Assembly (NCBI GenBank): GCA_946800325.1
Contig: OX326961.1
Span: 48,323,415 to 48,387,414, forward strand
Direction of reading: 5' to 3'
Source: Luzula sylvatica
Taxonomy: Eukaryota; Streptophyta; Magnoliopsida; Poales; Juncaceae
DNA: 64,000 nt
Positions 1 to 11,101 of the stretch are shown piece after piece. Numbering within the stretch: position 1 is the stretch's first letter; the number at the start of each line of letters is the position of its first letter. A model generated the notes under the pieces. It was not told the origin of the DNA and did not search any database. It saw nothing but the letters and a program-made list of their open reading frames with translations. The translations under genes and the position numbers were made by a program.

Positions 1-1130
1 AGTGGGGTTTCGTTTGGTGTGACGTGGAGGTGTTTAATTGGGACAAAAAGCTGGCTAAGAGGAGGGGTTTGTTATCTTTTATTTTGATTTTTTCTAGGGG
101 GGATGGTTAGGGGCGTGGCCTGCAAATTTTGCTCTTTTTGGGGGACTTTTTTGACTATCAAATTAGTTCTTAGGGCCCTCTTCTTTTGGGTCATGTGTTA
201 ATACATAGTATATGAGTAAAATAGTTTGATAATTTTATGATAATTGAAGTGTAGCTTTCCAATAATGGAAGTATTGTTTCGCTTATAATGTAACATAATT
301 AAAGAATCTTTCTAGGATTTTTATTTATATTGAGAAATTAATAAAAGTTTAATGTCTTATTAGCTAATGTGAGTTGCTCCATTTGAGTTTGTCCTGGTTT
401 GATATATACATCTTTTTTGGAGGCTTTTTTTGGGTGTTGGGAAGAAGAAGGGGAAAATAAATTAAAGGGGTTAATTATATGATTATTAGGTTTATGGGGA
501 AGTACATTATTAGGTATATGATAAGTACTTTGGGCTTAAAAAGGGGAAATAATTTGATTTATTATTTATTTATTTAGTTTGATCAATGTTCGCACGTGTG
601 AACAAGTTTAGTTGGAAATTGGAATCAATAGTTGGGCTAGTTTTATTTAGGTTTCAGGAATAGGATTTCATTATTTTGTGATTAGTTTACAAGGATATTG
701 TATCATAAAATCAGGAATATTGATTTTTTTAATGATATATTTAGGCACATTTGAATTGGAAAAGCAAATATTGAGTGATTATAGAGTGAATAAACACAAC
801 ATTTTTCACAACATAACAAAAACATCTGATATCTTGTTTTCTGCATGTCTATGTCGATTCAACATCATATTGTCAATCATGTTGTAGTACCGGGTAGTCT
901 AATCTAAAATGATGATCATAATTATATATCAGTAAATTATTATCGTAAATTATTATTGTGGATCATGATTTTAGTGATAATGACAAATTTATTCTTATTA
1001 TTAATTGGTAATTTTTAAATAACAATCAATACAATTAAGGCAATTAAAATATATTATAGTCTTGGATAAATTAAGAAATATTAAATTCCTATTTTCCAAT
1101 TTTTCAAATAAAAACTAAAAAACACTGCAA
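1..1130. other. AT-rich spacer, no gene recognised
   Basis: The stretch is AT-rich with frequent stops in all frames. The only sizeable reading frame (678-887, plus) has no recognisable motif and a low-complexity hydrophobic start, so I do not call it. No RNA gene or transposon end was recognised. Confidence 0.6.
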
Positions 1131-1536
1131 ATTACAATGAAATAAAAGCACAAACATTTGAATTTCTTTTCGTATAATAAACTTTTCAATTGCTAATGTC
1201 ATCTCTGTTAAAACAAACATTTACTAAATAAAATAAATATTTACTTAATAAGAAGTTATCTCTGTTAAAACAAACGTTTAGCACATTTTATGTCAAATAT
1301 ATACTATATAAAATATAAAATATATAAATTATAATTACAATGAAATAGTAAAAGCACAAACATTTGAATTTCATTTCTTATAATAAACTTTTGAATTGCT
1401 AATGTTATCTCTGTTAACATTTACTAAATAAAATAAACATTTATTTCATAAGAAGTTATCTCTGTTAAAACAAACGTTTAGCACATTTTATGTCAAATAC
1501 ATACTATATAAAATATAAAATATATAAATTATAATT
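1131..1536. repeat. Two tandem copies of a ~203-bp AT-rich unit
   Basis: Unit one runs 1131-1333 and unit two 1334-1536. Both begin ATTACAATGAAATA, continue through GCACAAACATTTGAATTTC and TTGCTAATGT, and end in the same ATATAAAATATAAAATATAT stretch. A partial third copy (TATGAAATAGTAAAA ... TTTTGAATTGCTAATG) lies at 1676-1740, beyond the truncated MITE at 1555-1665. The two full units differ by a few substitutions and a short deletion, so the duplication is not very recent. Confidence 0.85.
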
Positions 1537-1554
1537 AATAAAATAATAAAATAT

Positions 1555-1665
1555 TATATATAATGGTCATATCGTATCTTATGTATTTTTGAAGACTGCC
1601 GTATCGCCATATCCGTATCGTATCGTGTCGGATACAATACTCGTATCCGCATCCGTGCAACATAG
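1555..1665 (+). mobile_element. Truncated 3' end of a hAT-type MITE
   Basis: The block has the same terminal sequence as the complete element at 23807-24359: CCGTATCGCC, then CCGTATCGTATCG, ending in CCGTGCAACATAG. The matching start of the element is not present here, so only one end survives. It sits between the second and third copies of the local 203-bp repeat. Confidence 0.75.
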
Positions 1666-2270
1666 CTTTTCTTACTATGAAATAGTAAAAAATATTTTTT
1701 GATGCTTTTCTTGTCGTAAACTTTTGAATTGCTAATGCATTCATTAACTCACAATCAAATGTAAAAATGTGTTCTAATTTTGTCTCTTCGCATTCAGGTC
1801 AAAGGTCCACAGTGTTCGAAATATCAAGTTTTGCGAAGTTTTTGTTAGTGCCTTGAAACTCGGACACGAATAATGGTTGGATCAGAAAAAAAGGGCAAGA
1901 AAAATTTTGGTAACACAAAAAATTATTTTCTCTACCAATATTTTCATATAAAAGGGGGAAAAAATTCATGAATAAAGTAGATAATGAGAATTTTCATAGA
2001 AATTTTTTATTATTAGCAAAATTAACTTTTCTTTCCTTGCTCTTACATACTAACATTATAACATAGATAACTCGGCACTAACTCCGTCAATGTTAACTGG
2101 AACATTTTGTTTTCTTGTTAACATGATAAAGTCATATTAAACCTACAGAGAAAATAAATAAATAAATCTAAAAAAAAAAAATAAGAAAAAAAAAAAACCG
2201 GGAAAAAACAACTTTTCATCCTCTCTCCGATTAGCTACAAAATCTTCCGGTGTACAAACACCGAGTCCGT
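1666..2270. other. Spacer downstream of the CRF gene
   Basis: No coding signal was recognised. It includes the partial third 203-bp repeat (1676-1740) and an A-rich run near 2165-2200. The part nearest 2271 should hold the 3' untranslated region of the minus-strand CRF gene, but I could not fix a polyadenylation site. Confidence 0.5.
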
Positions 2271-3344
2271 CTAGAAGACGGCAGGAAGGGCGAACAAATC
2301 AGTTATATCATTGAAGCAATCTTCCACCTGCCAGGTGGCATCTCCGGCGATGCCGTTATCGGACTCCATGGGTGCAGCGTCGCAACTACGGGGACCCAAA
2401 AAGCTTCCTCCCATAGGAGACGATTCGTCCAGGAAACTCGGCTCGGAGTTAAACCCGTTAAAGAAATCAGCCCCGAACCCGAAACTTGTGAAGTCGAAAT
2501 CTGTAAACACGGGCTCGTCGAGAGGTAAATGGAACTGGGGTTCCAACGCTTCGTTAGAAGATTCATTAGAAGAAGATGAAGAGGAAGAATCATTTATAAC
2601 GGGCTTCTCTTCCTTTTCTTGTTTCAAAGATTCTTGTACTGACTGGTTTTCGGGTAATTGACTTAATCGGAGGACCGAGACGGGAGAGGAGACATGGTGG
2701 TTCTGGGATTCTTCGGTGGATTCATAGCCATTGGAGGTAGACAAGTTGTTTTCAGAAGGACTCTTTTTCATTGGATTGGCGAAATTTGTAGTAGCCTCGG
2801 CGCCGCGGAGTTTAATGGCAGCCTCGTCGTATACCATTGCAGCTTCTTCGGCGGTATCAAATGTGCCGAGCCACACACGGACCCGTCTCACCGGGTCCCG
2901 AATCTCAGCGGCGTACTTGCCCCAGGGCCGTCTTCTAACACCACGGAACCTCGGTGCTCCGGCCGCGTCCACCGCCGGAGGTCCGACCGGTGTTGGTGCC
3001 TTGCGTTTCTTTGTTTGAGGCTCTTTGGGAGCACTTTGAGAAGCTTCATGGATTATTAGTTGTTCTTTTGGGGGTGGGGGAGAGGTTGAGGGTTTTTTGG
3101 TTGTCTTCTTGGGTTCGAGACGGATTTCTTGTACGTACCGCTTAACCCGGCGCACGTAAGTGGAATCATCTTCTTCGTCGCCGGAGGAATCAGTGGCATC
3201 ATTGTCTTCGTAGAAGATACGAAGTGTCCGTTGCTTCGATAGAAAGCCGGTACGTTGTCGAGAACGAGAGGTAATGGGTTTGGAAGTAATCGAAATGAGG
3301 TGTTCCGAACGCTTCACCGGTACGAGAAAGCTTGCTCCTTCCAT
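2271..3344 (-). CDS. CRF: AP2/ERF transcription factor, cytokinin response factor (CRF) type
   Basis: This is an intact, intronless 357-residue ORF. An N-terminal CRF (TEH) region spans about residues 38-78, with [20 protein letters not shown] acidic sequence followed by [16 protein letters not shown] single AP2 DNA-binding domain lies at about 132-190 ([18 protein letters not shown], then [19 protein letters not shown]). A short SPVSVL motif at about 220-225 matches the conserved C-terminal SP[TV]SVL motif of CRFs. The C-terminal third is rich in acidic, serine and phenylalanine residues, as expected for an activation region. CRF proteins are nuclear regulators in cytokinin and stress responses; that is family knowledge. 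The AP2 plus CRF domain pair is seen directly, but I do not assign a CRF number. The first ATG after the in-frame stop gives the full CRF region, so I keep it. It is the only intact host gene recognised in the window. Confidence 0.95.
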   Translation of the reverse strand: MEGASFLVPVKRSEHLISITSKPITSRSRQRTGFLSKQRTLRIFYEDNDATDSSGDEEDDSTYVRRVKRYVQEIRLEPKKTTKKPSTSPPPPKEQLIIHEASQSAPKEPQTKKRKAPTPVGPPAVDAAGAPRFRGVRRRPWGKYAAEIRDPVRRVRVWLGTFDTAEEAAMVYDEAAIKLRGAEATTNFANPMKKSPSENNLSTSNGYESTEESQNHHVSSPVSVLRLSQLPENQSVQESLKQEKEEKPVINDSSSSSSSNESSNEALEPQFHLPLDEPVFTDFDFTSFGFGADFFNGFNSEPSFLDESSPMGGSFLGPRSCDAAPMESDNGIAGDATWQVEDCFNDITDLFALPAVF

Positions 3345-3640
3345 CAGAGAAGACCAAAAGTGTAAACCCTCGGTACAGCAGAGAGGGGCTCAGAAAATTT
3401 TCAAGAGCAAAACGAAGATGAAAGATCAGTAAGAGGTCGAGGTCGAGGTACAACAATAGAGATAAGAGTTGATAGTTTAACAATGGCGGCGATAGGAGAA
3501 GAAAGGAGAAGAAATGGCTCCTTTAGGGTTTTAGGAGGAGAAGAGTTTTAGGAGAAGAAGAGGAAAAGGAATGGGGTCTGAAGGAGGAAGAGAGATAAAG
3601 CATGAGGCCATTGTTATAAGGCGCCTGCAAATCAAGAAAT
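3345..3640 (-). promoter_or_regulatory. Probable 5' UTR and core promoter of the CRF gene
   Basis: On the minus strand the 250 bases before the start codon are pyrimidine-rich (CTCTTCCTCC-type runs), typical of plant leaders. A TATA-like CCTTATAACA lies near 3612-3624, about 270 bases before the ATG. The assignment rests on position and composition only. Confidence 0.4.
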
Positions 3641-3644
3641 GGAA

Positions 3645-4922
3645 TGATTTTAAATTCTATGTAAAAGTTGGATTTCCTTTTCTGAGCTATTATTTCTTTA
3701 AGGTTATTATGCGGTAATATGAATACTGGTTTTGTATTGGAATTCAGTTTCCAAGTTTTCTGTTTTCTTTTAGGCTTAAAGAGGTAGCATTTTTATAATT
3801 AGAAATTATTAACTACTAATTCACTCATTTAGGGGTTATTGTTTCTTTTATTGCCCTCCTAGAGGATGTACTATGTTTTTAATTAATATAATACATTTAA
3901 CAAATATTAGATATTTCAATAAAATAGCAACAGAATAAAATTAACAATTCTTTAAAGAAAATAAAGGTGAAAAACGAATTAGAAATTTACCAAATATAAT
4001 ATAAATGGAATGAAGTTTGTTTACATCATTGTAAATATAATATCTCTAAGCTACAATAATAACAATAATAATAGTTATTCGAAACTTTAAATCAATCTAT
4101 CAATAAAACAATACAAGTTATTTTACAAAAAAAGAAAAAACACTAACATGGTTACAAATCTTTTTTCCCTTTAAATCAACCATCAAAATTTGTCCTAATC
4201 ATGTACGCGCTAATATTGATGCGCCTTTTGCGAGACAAGAATTCTTTTTTTTATTTTGTTTCCTCGTTACCATTTTGACGAAAACTCATATTTATTTATT
4301 TCTCTTGGATAAATACTTGCATGCAAAAAAAAAAGTTTCCTTTTCTTTAGTAGTCTTCAATTTAGCGATGTTTTATATGATTTGAAGTATTTAATCGTCA
4401 CGAGTCATGACCAACTTTGAGAATGTTCTCGGCAGTGCTCCGAGGTGGAGCAATGCCAGTATCAACTTGAACAGAAATATCATCACCTTCATTTTGAAAA
4501 CTAAAAAATAATTTATCTTCGAAATTCACATACAAAATTACTTACCAGAAGATTTATACACAACAAAAAATATATATGCAAGGTTATATATGAAAATTTG
4601 GCAAAGTTACTTACAGAAGATGAGTTTTATTTTGACAAACAGAGCTACAATGAAGGTTTTCAGAATGATCACCACATTTTCTCGCGCGACTAAAATTTCA
4701 ACGAGATACCATAAAAATTGCACGTGAACCAAAATATCCCTATACTTGCCAAAATTAACACCGCAAATAAGTTTCTTATCGGTTCTATCTGCATTAAAAA
4801 TAATACAAGGGTGTTTTTGCAATTTTGAAATAATCCAGTGATAACTAATACCACACAAGCATGTAAATAAAATGATTTCAAGACATTATTTATTTAATAT
4901 TCACAAATCATAAAATATGAAA
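3645..4922. other. AT-rich spacer, no intact gene
   Basis: No intact reading frame was recognised. Minus-strand codons at about 4390-4495 read as a short acidic peptide ending in a stop. They could be a last exon belonging to the PP2C remnant, but they do not resemble the known PP2C C-terminus, so I leave them unassigned. Confidence 0.5.
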
Positions 4923-5533
4923 TACTTACCGACGGTTCCACCAGCAGCTTCGATGCGGGCACGCTCGTCATGTTAGATACGGCTTATGGTCTCTTGTCAT
5001 TGCTCTCGCAACATTATTTATTTACATAATAAGAAACATTTGAAACCCTCAAAATAAAAACACGAACGTTATTGAACTCGACAAAATCTCCTATATACCT
5101 TTGGTACCATTCTTGTTGGTACGACAAATTACCATGCGAGAGTCGACAACGTTGCCAACAACTAATTTGTTTTTGAACAAGACGGCAACATATTCAAATA
5201 AATACAACTAAATTTGTCGATAAATAAATACAAAAATAGTAAATAATACAAGACAATATTTGTATGCATATGTGAAAGAAAAATAAATCGGTTTGAGTAT
5301 CAACGAAGAAATTGGGGTGAGTGGCAATGTTTCGGAATATGTTCCCTTTCAAATACTGGAATATTGTGATAATTGTGGTTTGGCCCCTGAATTTTTTGAA
5401 AATTACGTACCATCATAAACAACGAAGAATCGAACAAGGTGTTTGTCCACGGTCGCGAAAACACGATCCTCGAAATAATCCTCCATTTATTCAGTATCAT
5501 CTGTGCTCGCGTAACCATAACTGAATTCCCGTT
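4923..5533 (-). pseudogene. Decayed protein phosphatase 2C (PPM family) gene, intron-containing
   Basis: Three exon-like pieces read in PP2C order on the minus strand. Exon A (about 5533-5411) gives REFSYGYAS, then MEDYFEDRVFATVDKH and FFVVYD, followed by a GTACGT donor; it contains an in-frame TAA before MEDYF. Exon B (about 5178-5099) gives NKLVVGNVVDSRMVICR, where the family motif GDSRAV has become VDSRMV, followed by a GTATAT donor. Exon C (about 5010-4930) gives RDHKPYLT, then a frameshift, then DERARIEAAGG and a GTAAGT donor. Working members are Mg/Mn-dependent Ser/Thr phosphatases that need the DGHGG metal site, which is not visible here. The retained splice sites show this is a decayed genomic copy rather than a retrocopy. 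The upstream first exon and the C-terminal half were not found. Confidence 0.75.
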
Positions 5534-5939
5534 TATTCGAACTGTTCAATTGAAAACAATGAAAATGGACTTATATCGAATTTAATCAAAGATCAAGGAG
5601 AAAAACATGGTTTAGATTTCAAGAGAGAGAAGTGAGGAATTAAGAAATCTTATCTGGAGAGCAAGAGATGCTTCGACCAGAGAAGCCGAGAGAGCCCTGT
5701 TTGGCGTACTAAAGAAAGAAGAGAGTTTTGTTTTCTTGGCCAAAGGTTTTTTTGGCGATCCGAGAAGGAAGAGGCAGGATGAAAAACATGGTAAAAGAAA
5801 GAAAGAAGGAGGTCTTGTCCCAAGGGAAAAAGGATTAAATATTTCTTTGTTGTTCATCTATTTTGTAACTATGTCTATCAAGGAAGTCTCGTACTTTTTT
5901 ATATGTTAGCAATAACAAATCATTCAAAGTTAGATTATA
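5534..5939. other. Spacer between the PP2C remnant and a MITE
   Basis: A minus-strand open frame at 5857-5612 is serine and leucine rich with no recognised domain. It could be first-exon or leader sequence of the decayed PP2C gene, but nothing proves that. Confidence 0.4.
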
Positions 5940-5947
5940 GTACTAAC

Positions 5948-6865
5948 CAGCGTTTTAAATTGCGTCGCAATTATGACGCAATAGCGAAAATTGCGGCTTG
6001 CCATTTGAATCGCAACATCGCAATCATATATTGCGAAAGATAATATTTTTGGAGAATTGCGAAAATTGCGACGATATTTCGACCAAATAGCGGTAAAATG
6101 ACGATAGTGCGGCTGTTAATTGCGATTATTGGGTTGGTTTGAATAAGTTTTGTGACCCGTTATATTAAAATATAATTTTCTGATTTTTCCACCAAATGAG
6201 ATTGAATATGAGAAATTTTGTCTTTTTATCCTGAATTAAACATAAAACACAGATTAAAGTAATTTCATCAAGAATTATTTAATATAAATTTTACGACCAA
6301 ACCCAAATTCAAAGATCCCGCATGAGAGTATGCTTATCTTGCAGACCCTACTAACTCGTTGTTATTGTTATTGTTATTTTGAAATCTCATGTTTTAATTA
6401 TGGACAATCAACTTTTGCGTACTTTAATTATTGACAATGAACTATTATTATTTATCTAAGTTATTGGTATTATTATTCGATATTTAACTAAGTAAGAAAT
6501 TTCAAATTATTATTATTTAATGAAGTTTCTTGAGAAAAAAATGTAAAATGCCTCGAAAAAAATGTCTATGTCAAAAATTGCCATATTAATGGAAAAGATC
6601 AATTTTCTTATACATTGAAAATGCTCCTGGACAATCAACTTTTTTATTATGTTCATAAGAAAATGATAAAAAAAATTTATGATATTAATGATAACAAAAA
6701 AATATTGTGAAAAATATATTTAAACACACTATTATTATTACATAATTTAATATCGCAACGACTATCCACAATAATGTCATAGTGTCGCAATTGCGCTCGC
6801 AATCGCAACCCCCTGCAAAAAAAACACAATCGTAACGGATCGCAATATCGCAATTTAAAATATTG
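5948..6865. mobile_element. hAT-type non-autonomous element (MITE), 918 bp
   Basis: Terminal inverted repeats are CAGCGTTTTAAATTGCG at the left and, reverse-complemented, CAATATTTTAAATTGCG at the right. They are flanked by 8-bp duplications GTACTAAC (5940-5947) and GTACTAAT (6866-6873), with one mismatch. Sub-terminal GCGAAAATTGCG and CGCAATCGCAAC motifs recur at both ends. There is no coding capacity. The 8-bp duplication points to the hAT superfamily. Confidence 0.85.
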
Positions 6866-7091
6866 GTACTAATTGTTAACTAGTTTGATTTTAATAAAAT
6901 ATAAACAATAAAGATATAATGAAAAATAAACTAGAGTTTTTTCTATATCCCTTCTTTTTCACCGTTCATTTTGTTTGATCCTACGGTAAGTATTAATTCG
7001 ACCAACCTTTAAATTGGAATGAGCCGGTTAAAAAAAGTATCAACGGTCGATAACTATTCTCCAGTAATGAAGTGTTTAGACCTAAAGTTTA

Positions 7092-7342
7092 GGAAAAAGT
7101 TGTACCTCCCCCCAACTCTCCCCCACAACCCTTGATGTGTCATCGTAAGGCTTAACACCTTCAAATTTAGCACCTTCATTATGATTTAACATCTTAATTT
7201 ATGATTTAACACCTTAGTTATGGTGTTAAACTATAGATTAAGGTATTAAATCATGATTTTAAGATATAAAATTTGATGGTGTTAAACCTTCCGGCGTACA
7301 TCCCGAGGTGGGGGAGAGAATGGGGGGAAGTGCATCATCACT
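7092..7342. mobile_element. MITE with C/G-rich inverted ends and 10-bp TSD (Mutator-like)
   Basis: The left end reads GTACCTCCCCCCAACTCTCC. The right end, reverse-complemented, reads GCACTTCCCCCCATTCTCTC. The inverted similarity continues through the AAGGCTTAACACC / AAGGTTTAACACC blocks, so most of the element is a hairpin. CTAAAGTTTA flanks both sides (7082-7091 and 7343-7352). A 9-10 bp duplication suggests a Mutator-type origin. Confidence 0.8.
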
Positions 7343-7439
7343 CTAAAGTTTATGGGTCTTTATATGTGTTGGCTTTTATTTCATTTAAGTAAATGGGCTA
7401 TTATAAAATTGTTTTTAATATATTGGCATAATGCAATTA

Positions 7440-7685
7440 GTGATAAGATTCACACACTTAATCTGGTGATTACAGATAAGTGTTTTAGACAATTATGAAA
7501 ATGTGTGGTGCAGAGTAAGTTTAGGGACGTTATTAGAAGGTGATGGATGCATAAATAAGATACAACTCCGTAATTCATTTCAAGCTTAATTTAATGGAAA
7601 TCATTCTTCTTCTTCTCTAATTACAATCCATTAATCATCTCTTTACATTCTCTAAATACAAAAGTTAACATGATATCAGGCTAAT
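7440..7685 (+). mobile_element. Probable Copia 5' LTR end with degenerate primer-binding site
   Basis: GATATCAGGCT at about 7674-7684 resembles the Met-tRNA primer site TGGTATCAGAGC, and a Copia gag remnant follows 360 bases downstream. Upstream sequence from about TGATAAGATTCACACAC could be the LTR, but no second LTR was found, so its left edge is a guess. Confidence 0.45.
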
Positions 7686-8044
7686 CACACCTCATCGCTT
7701 TTTGATCCTCCTTTCTTCTCTATCATTTATTGGTACTATAGTGGTACCACTTCTTCACAACTACAATCGGTACTAGTCATACCGGTCCTCTCCATTTTCT
7801 CTAGTAATCTTCGTAATCCTCCATCAAATTCTTTAGTCCCTCTATTTCTTAAAATCTCAGTTCTCTTTTATATATGAAAATTTTCTTTATACAACCCCTT
7901 CATCTTTTCGTCCAATAATATCAAAAATATCCCAACGACTAAATCGTTGTGTCGTTCTCATTTAAATATCCACCCTATCTTTCGAAATAACTGTCTTCTC
8001 TATCATCCCACTCAAGAACTCAAGAACAACTCTTTCTTTCCTTC

Positions 8045-8470
8045 ATGACCACAAACGATTCTCCCACCATTGATTCCTTCATGATCCAACCAACTTTAAT
8101 TTCCTCCTCCTCCTCCTTGGCCGAGCTTGATTATCAACAACACGATCAACTAATTCTTGGTTGGATCCTCAGCTTTCTCACGAAAACACCTTTGGCACAA
8201 GTTTCGCATTGTAACACTGCAGCTTAGGTATGGACAACCTTGATTAAAACCTGCTCCTCTTATTCCATAGTTCACTCTCATGATCTCCGATCAGAACTTC
8301 AGAATATTCGACGAGGCAACATGACTTGCTCGGAGTATTTTCTCAAAGCCAGAACCTCGCTGATCAATTGACGTTCATTGATTGTCCGGTTAGTGATGAC
8401 GACATTGTTGTGACAACGCTCCGGGGTCTTGACCCTGAATTTTGCCAATATGTCCTAGTAATAACTGTTG
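8045..8470 (+). pseudogene. Copia gag remnant (UBN2-type)
   Basis: Two overlapping frames together read like the N-terminal gag of plant Copia elements. The first gives an initiator region with DQLILGWILSFLTKTPLAQV, then a stop at 8225-8227. The shifted frame gives LADQLTFIDCPVSDDDIVV and TTLRGLDPEF, which are typical of this gag family. Gag builds the virus-like particle of the retrotransposon. At least one stop and one frameshift are visible, and no protease, integrase or reverse transcriptase follows, so this is a dead 5' fragment. The ~360 bases between the primer-site-like sequence and the first ATG are a pyrimidine-rich leader. Confidence 0.75.
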
Positions 8471-8882
8471 ACTTGTTTGGGTTGGGAATTTACATATCTA
8501 TGTACCACACATGGGACAACGGAACATGCGGGAATCACCAAAACATAGGATTTCGTATCGATCAAACTTATTTATGGCAGGAATAGTTATGATTCAATTC
8601 CTCATCGAATCCTCAGTGTACGAAGAGTTGAAGCATTTACGCTCCTTATTCGTGATCCTTCATCACTAAGCATCTCACTTGAAGTGTCCACACTTAATCC
8701 AAAATTCCTTTTTCAATGAGAACTGACGGTAGTCCTAGTTCAGTCGTCAATTCCTTATATGCTAGATCACTCTTAATCTCTCCAATTTATTCTCTTAATC
8801 AGAGCAATTTTGGAATTATCTCCAATTTATAGTGGGAAATATGATGGTTTAAGATAGAAAAATATTTTTGCACTGTATATAG
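8471..8882. other. Unassigned sequence after the gag remnant
   Basis: No motif was recognised in either strand. It may be further decayed Copia internal sequence, since it follows the gag remnant without a visible boundary. Confidence 0.3.
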
Positions 8883-8995
8883 GGTAGGGAGTTGGTCCGG
8901 TGTTCATGGGATCAAATCTTGTCCAGATACTTCTATAACCGTTGGATCCTATCATGATGTTATTTGTTTGATCAAAGTTAACGTTTTGTTTAACT
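8883..8995 (+). repeat. Left arm of a ~2.2-kb inverted-repeat element
   Basis: Sequence from GGGTAGG through ATAACCGTTGGATCCTATCA to TTGTTTGATCAAAGTTAAC is matched in inverted orientation by 10985-11097. Shared blocks include ATAACCGTTGGATC and TTTGATCAAA. The arms enclose a microsatellite and an LTR-B copy. No flanking duplication was found. Confidence 0.65.
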
Positions 8996-9054
8996 CTTCC
9001 GTAAACATAAAATAAGAAAGACTCATTCTAATTCGGAAAAAAATCTCCAAAGAA

Positions 9055-9056
<2 letters not shown>

Positions 9057-9115
<59 letters not shown>
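9057..9115. repeat. (CT)n-(CA)n microsatellite
   Basis: About twenty CT dinucleotides are followed directly by about ten CA dinucleotides. Confidence 0.97.
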
Positions 9116-9116
<1 letters not shown>

Positions 9117-9443
9117 ACTATTGTTATCTTCATCTCTCTTCCCAAATTCCTCTAATCCCTCTTAGGCCGTGACATTCATAAATTGTGAAGAACTCAGGTA
9201 GCACATGCATCATCATCTGAATTATGGTCCTATTTGCATGTTAAATTCGTCACGGAGACAATCTGAATAGACTCTATATGAATTCTGATCATATGGTAGT
9301 TAAATTGGTTGAAATCGTTTGCACTTGAATCATCTTCTCGTTTATCCACGAATAGACTCAATCTTGATGTCTCATTTATAAATAAATAGCGGAGACAATT
9401 TATCCACAAATACATGTAAAATTACAAGCACAAGACAAATTAA

Positions 9444-10235
9444 TGTTGGGTATCGGCATCGCTACCGAGTCCCGCGCAGCGGAATAAAGGATCCGGTCTG
9501 ATCGGATTCCGAAGACCACGCCGTCGACTTCATGATACGAATCATATTCTACATGCAACTACTAATATATAACTATTATATATAGTGTCATATCACGTGA
9601 AATTGATCACGGAGAAGGGTTGACACGCGCTTGTAGTTGCTTCTCGCTTCGTTCTTCGGCAACACGTGCGTCCCACGCCCGACTATTATATATAGTGTCA
9701 TACCACGTGAAATTGATCACGGAGAAGGGTTGACACGCGCTTGTAGTTGCTCTTCTCGCTCCGTTCTTCGGCAACAAGTGCGTCCCACGCCCGCACGATT
9801 CGATACCGTTGATGAATTTTCGCCTTGTCGCATACAACCGAAATCGTTCCGGTTAAGCTCCGACCTTGCTCATTCTTGTTCTCCTTGGATCACAATACAA
9901 GATCTCAACTGAGATCTCTTTATTCGTATCCGCCTCGAGTTCTCGCCTTTTGGTTACACGTGAATCCTCTTAGTGTATTCACGCATAAACTTGCTTGAAT
10001 CTGAATTTGAGAACTTTTCTCCAAATTCTCTCTATATCTCTAATATATTTTCTTGAGGAAGAAGAAGAAGAATAATATCACCAATTTTCTGTGTCTCGCT
10101 CTTCCAGATCTGAGGATTAATACCATTAATCTCAGATCATACCATTAATTACAAGATAATTAATTGAAAAAGAACGAAGCCAAAACTGTATTTTCTTTTA
10201 GTTGAAACAAAACTGTATTTTCTTCAATTAAATTT
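9444..10235 (+). mobile_element. Copia LTR-B copy, internally deleted
   Basis: It starts TGTTGGGTATCGGCATC, as the minus copy at 60966 does, and contains GCGCAGCGGA, the GTGAAATTGATCACGGAG palindrome and a CTGTATTTTCTTCAA end block. Compared with the copy at 15980-17027 the middle-to-3' part is shortened. No primer site or coding sequence follows, so it is a solo or fragmentary LTR. The right edge is approximate. Confidence 0.7.
9572..9793 (+). repeat. ~110-bp tandem duplication inside LTR-B
   Basis: The block from ACTATTATATATAGTGTCAT to GTGCGTCCCACGCCCG occurs twice in a row (about 9572-9681 and 9682-9793). The copy at 11102-12190 has this block once. Confidence 0.85.
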
Positions 10236-10639
10236 TGTAGTAATATAATATAGATCTTTGTTTCCCTTATGTTGTTCGGTTTCAACCCCATTCAACAAAC
10301 CTCCAATCTCAAGAACGAAGCCATATATCCTTGATGAAGCTTGTCGGTATTAACAAATCCATCTATCATTAACAACAATCAAGAAAATAAGCATATCAAG
10401 AAAACAAGCATATCTATTTCATGAATAGAAATATAAGTGCCAATTGAAACTTTTAATATTTTTTTATATGAACCAAATTACATCAATTAAACATTCAACA
10501 ATCCTCAACTTCTAATAAACTGAAACAACAATCCTGGATCATGTCATTATTGAATCAAAGAAAAATCGAGCAAAACATGATATACAATATACACATAATA
10601 AAGATCTGCAAGTCAAATGAATAAATAAATCAATTGATT

Positions 10640-10760
10640 ATATAGCCACACGGATCAAAGGTGAGCCATCACATTTTCTTGATATTGCACAACATGTCAA
10701 TATAGCCACACGGATCAAAGGTGAACCATCACATTTTCTTGATATTGCACAACATGTCAT
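10640..10760. repeat. Tandem 59-60 bp duplication
   Basis: TATAGCCACACGGATCAAAG through ATTGCACAACATGTCA is present twice in succession. One base difference (GGTGAGCC against GGTGAACC) separates the copies. Confidence 0.95.
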
Positions 10761-10984
10761 CTAAAAATGAATTAGTTGGGTAGAGAGGGAGAGCATTGAG
10801 ATATTAAAGAGGGAGGCATGTCCATGAGTGAGAGATGTGAAAGAGGCACTGAGAGAAGACGAAGATAATCGATGATGGAACAGGGGAAATTTCTCCATTA
10901 TCAGGTCTGAGTTATTTCCCTTGGGTTTCTTTCCCGAAATACAGAAAGCGGTGGCGGGTCTTTCTGTTAGATGAGATGGACAAG

Positions 10985-11097
10985 TAGACGGACTGTTAAT
11001 TTTGATCAAACAAAAAGTCACCACGATAAGATCCAACGGTTATGCAAGTGCACGGACTAGATTTTGTCCGATGGTCATTGGATTAACCCCGAATCCC
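10985..11097 (-). repeat. Right arm of the ~2.2-kb inverted-repeat element
   Basis: This is the inverted counterpart of 8883-8995. On the minus strand it reads GGGATTCGGGG, then ATAACCGTTGGATCTTATCG and TTTGTTTGATCAAAATTAAC. An LTR-B fragment begins directly outside it, which may explain why no target duplication can be matched. Confidence 0.65.
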
Positions 11098-11101
11098 TGT
11101 C

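Noticed and set aside
2250..3483. Several overlapping frames on both strands across the CRF gene
   Set aside because: They are shadows of the CRF coding sequence in other frames; none shows a domain.
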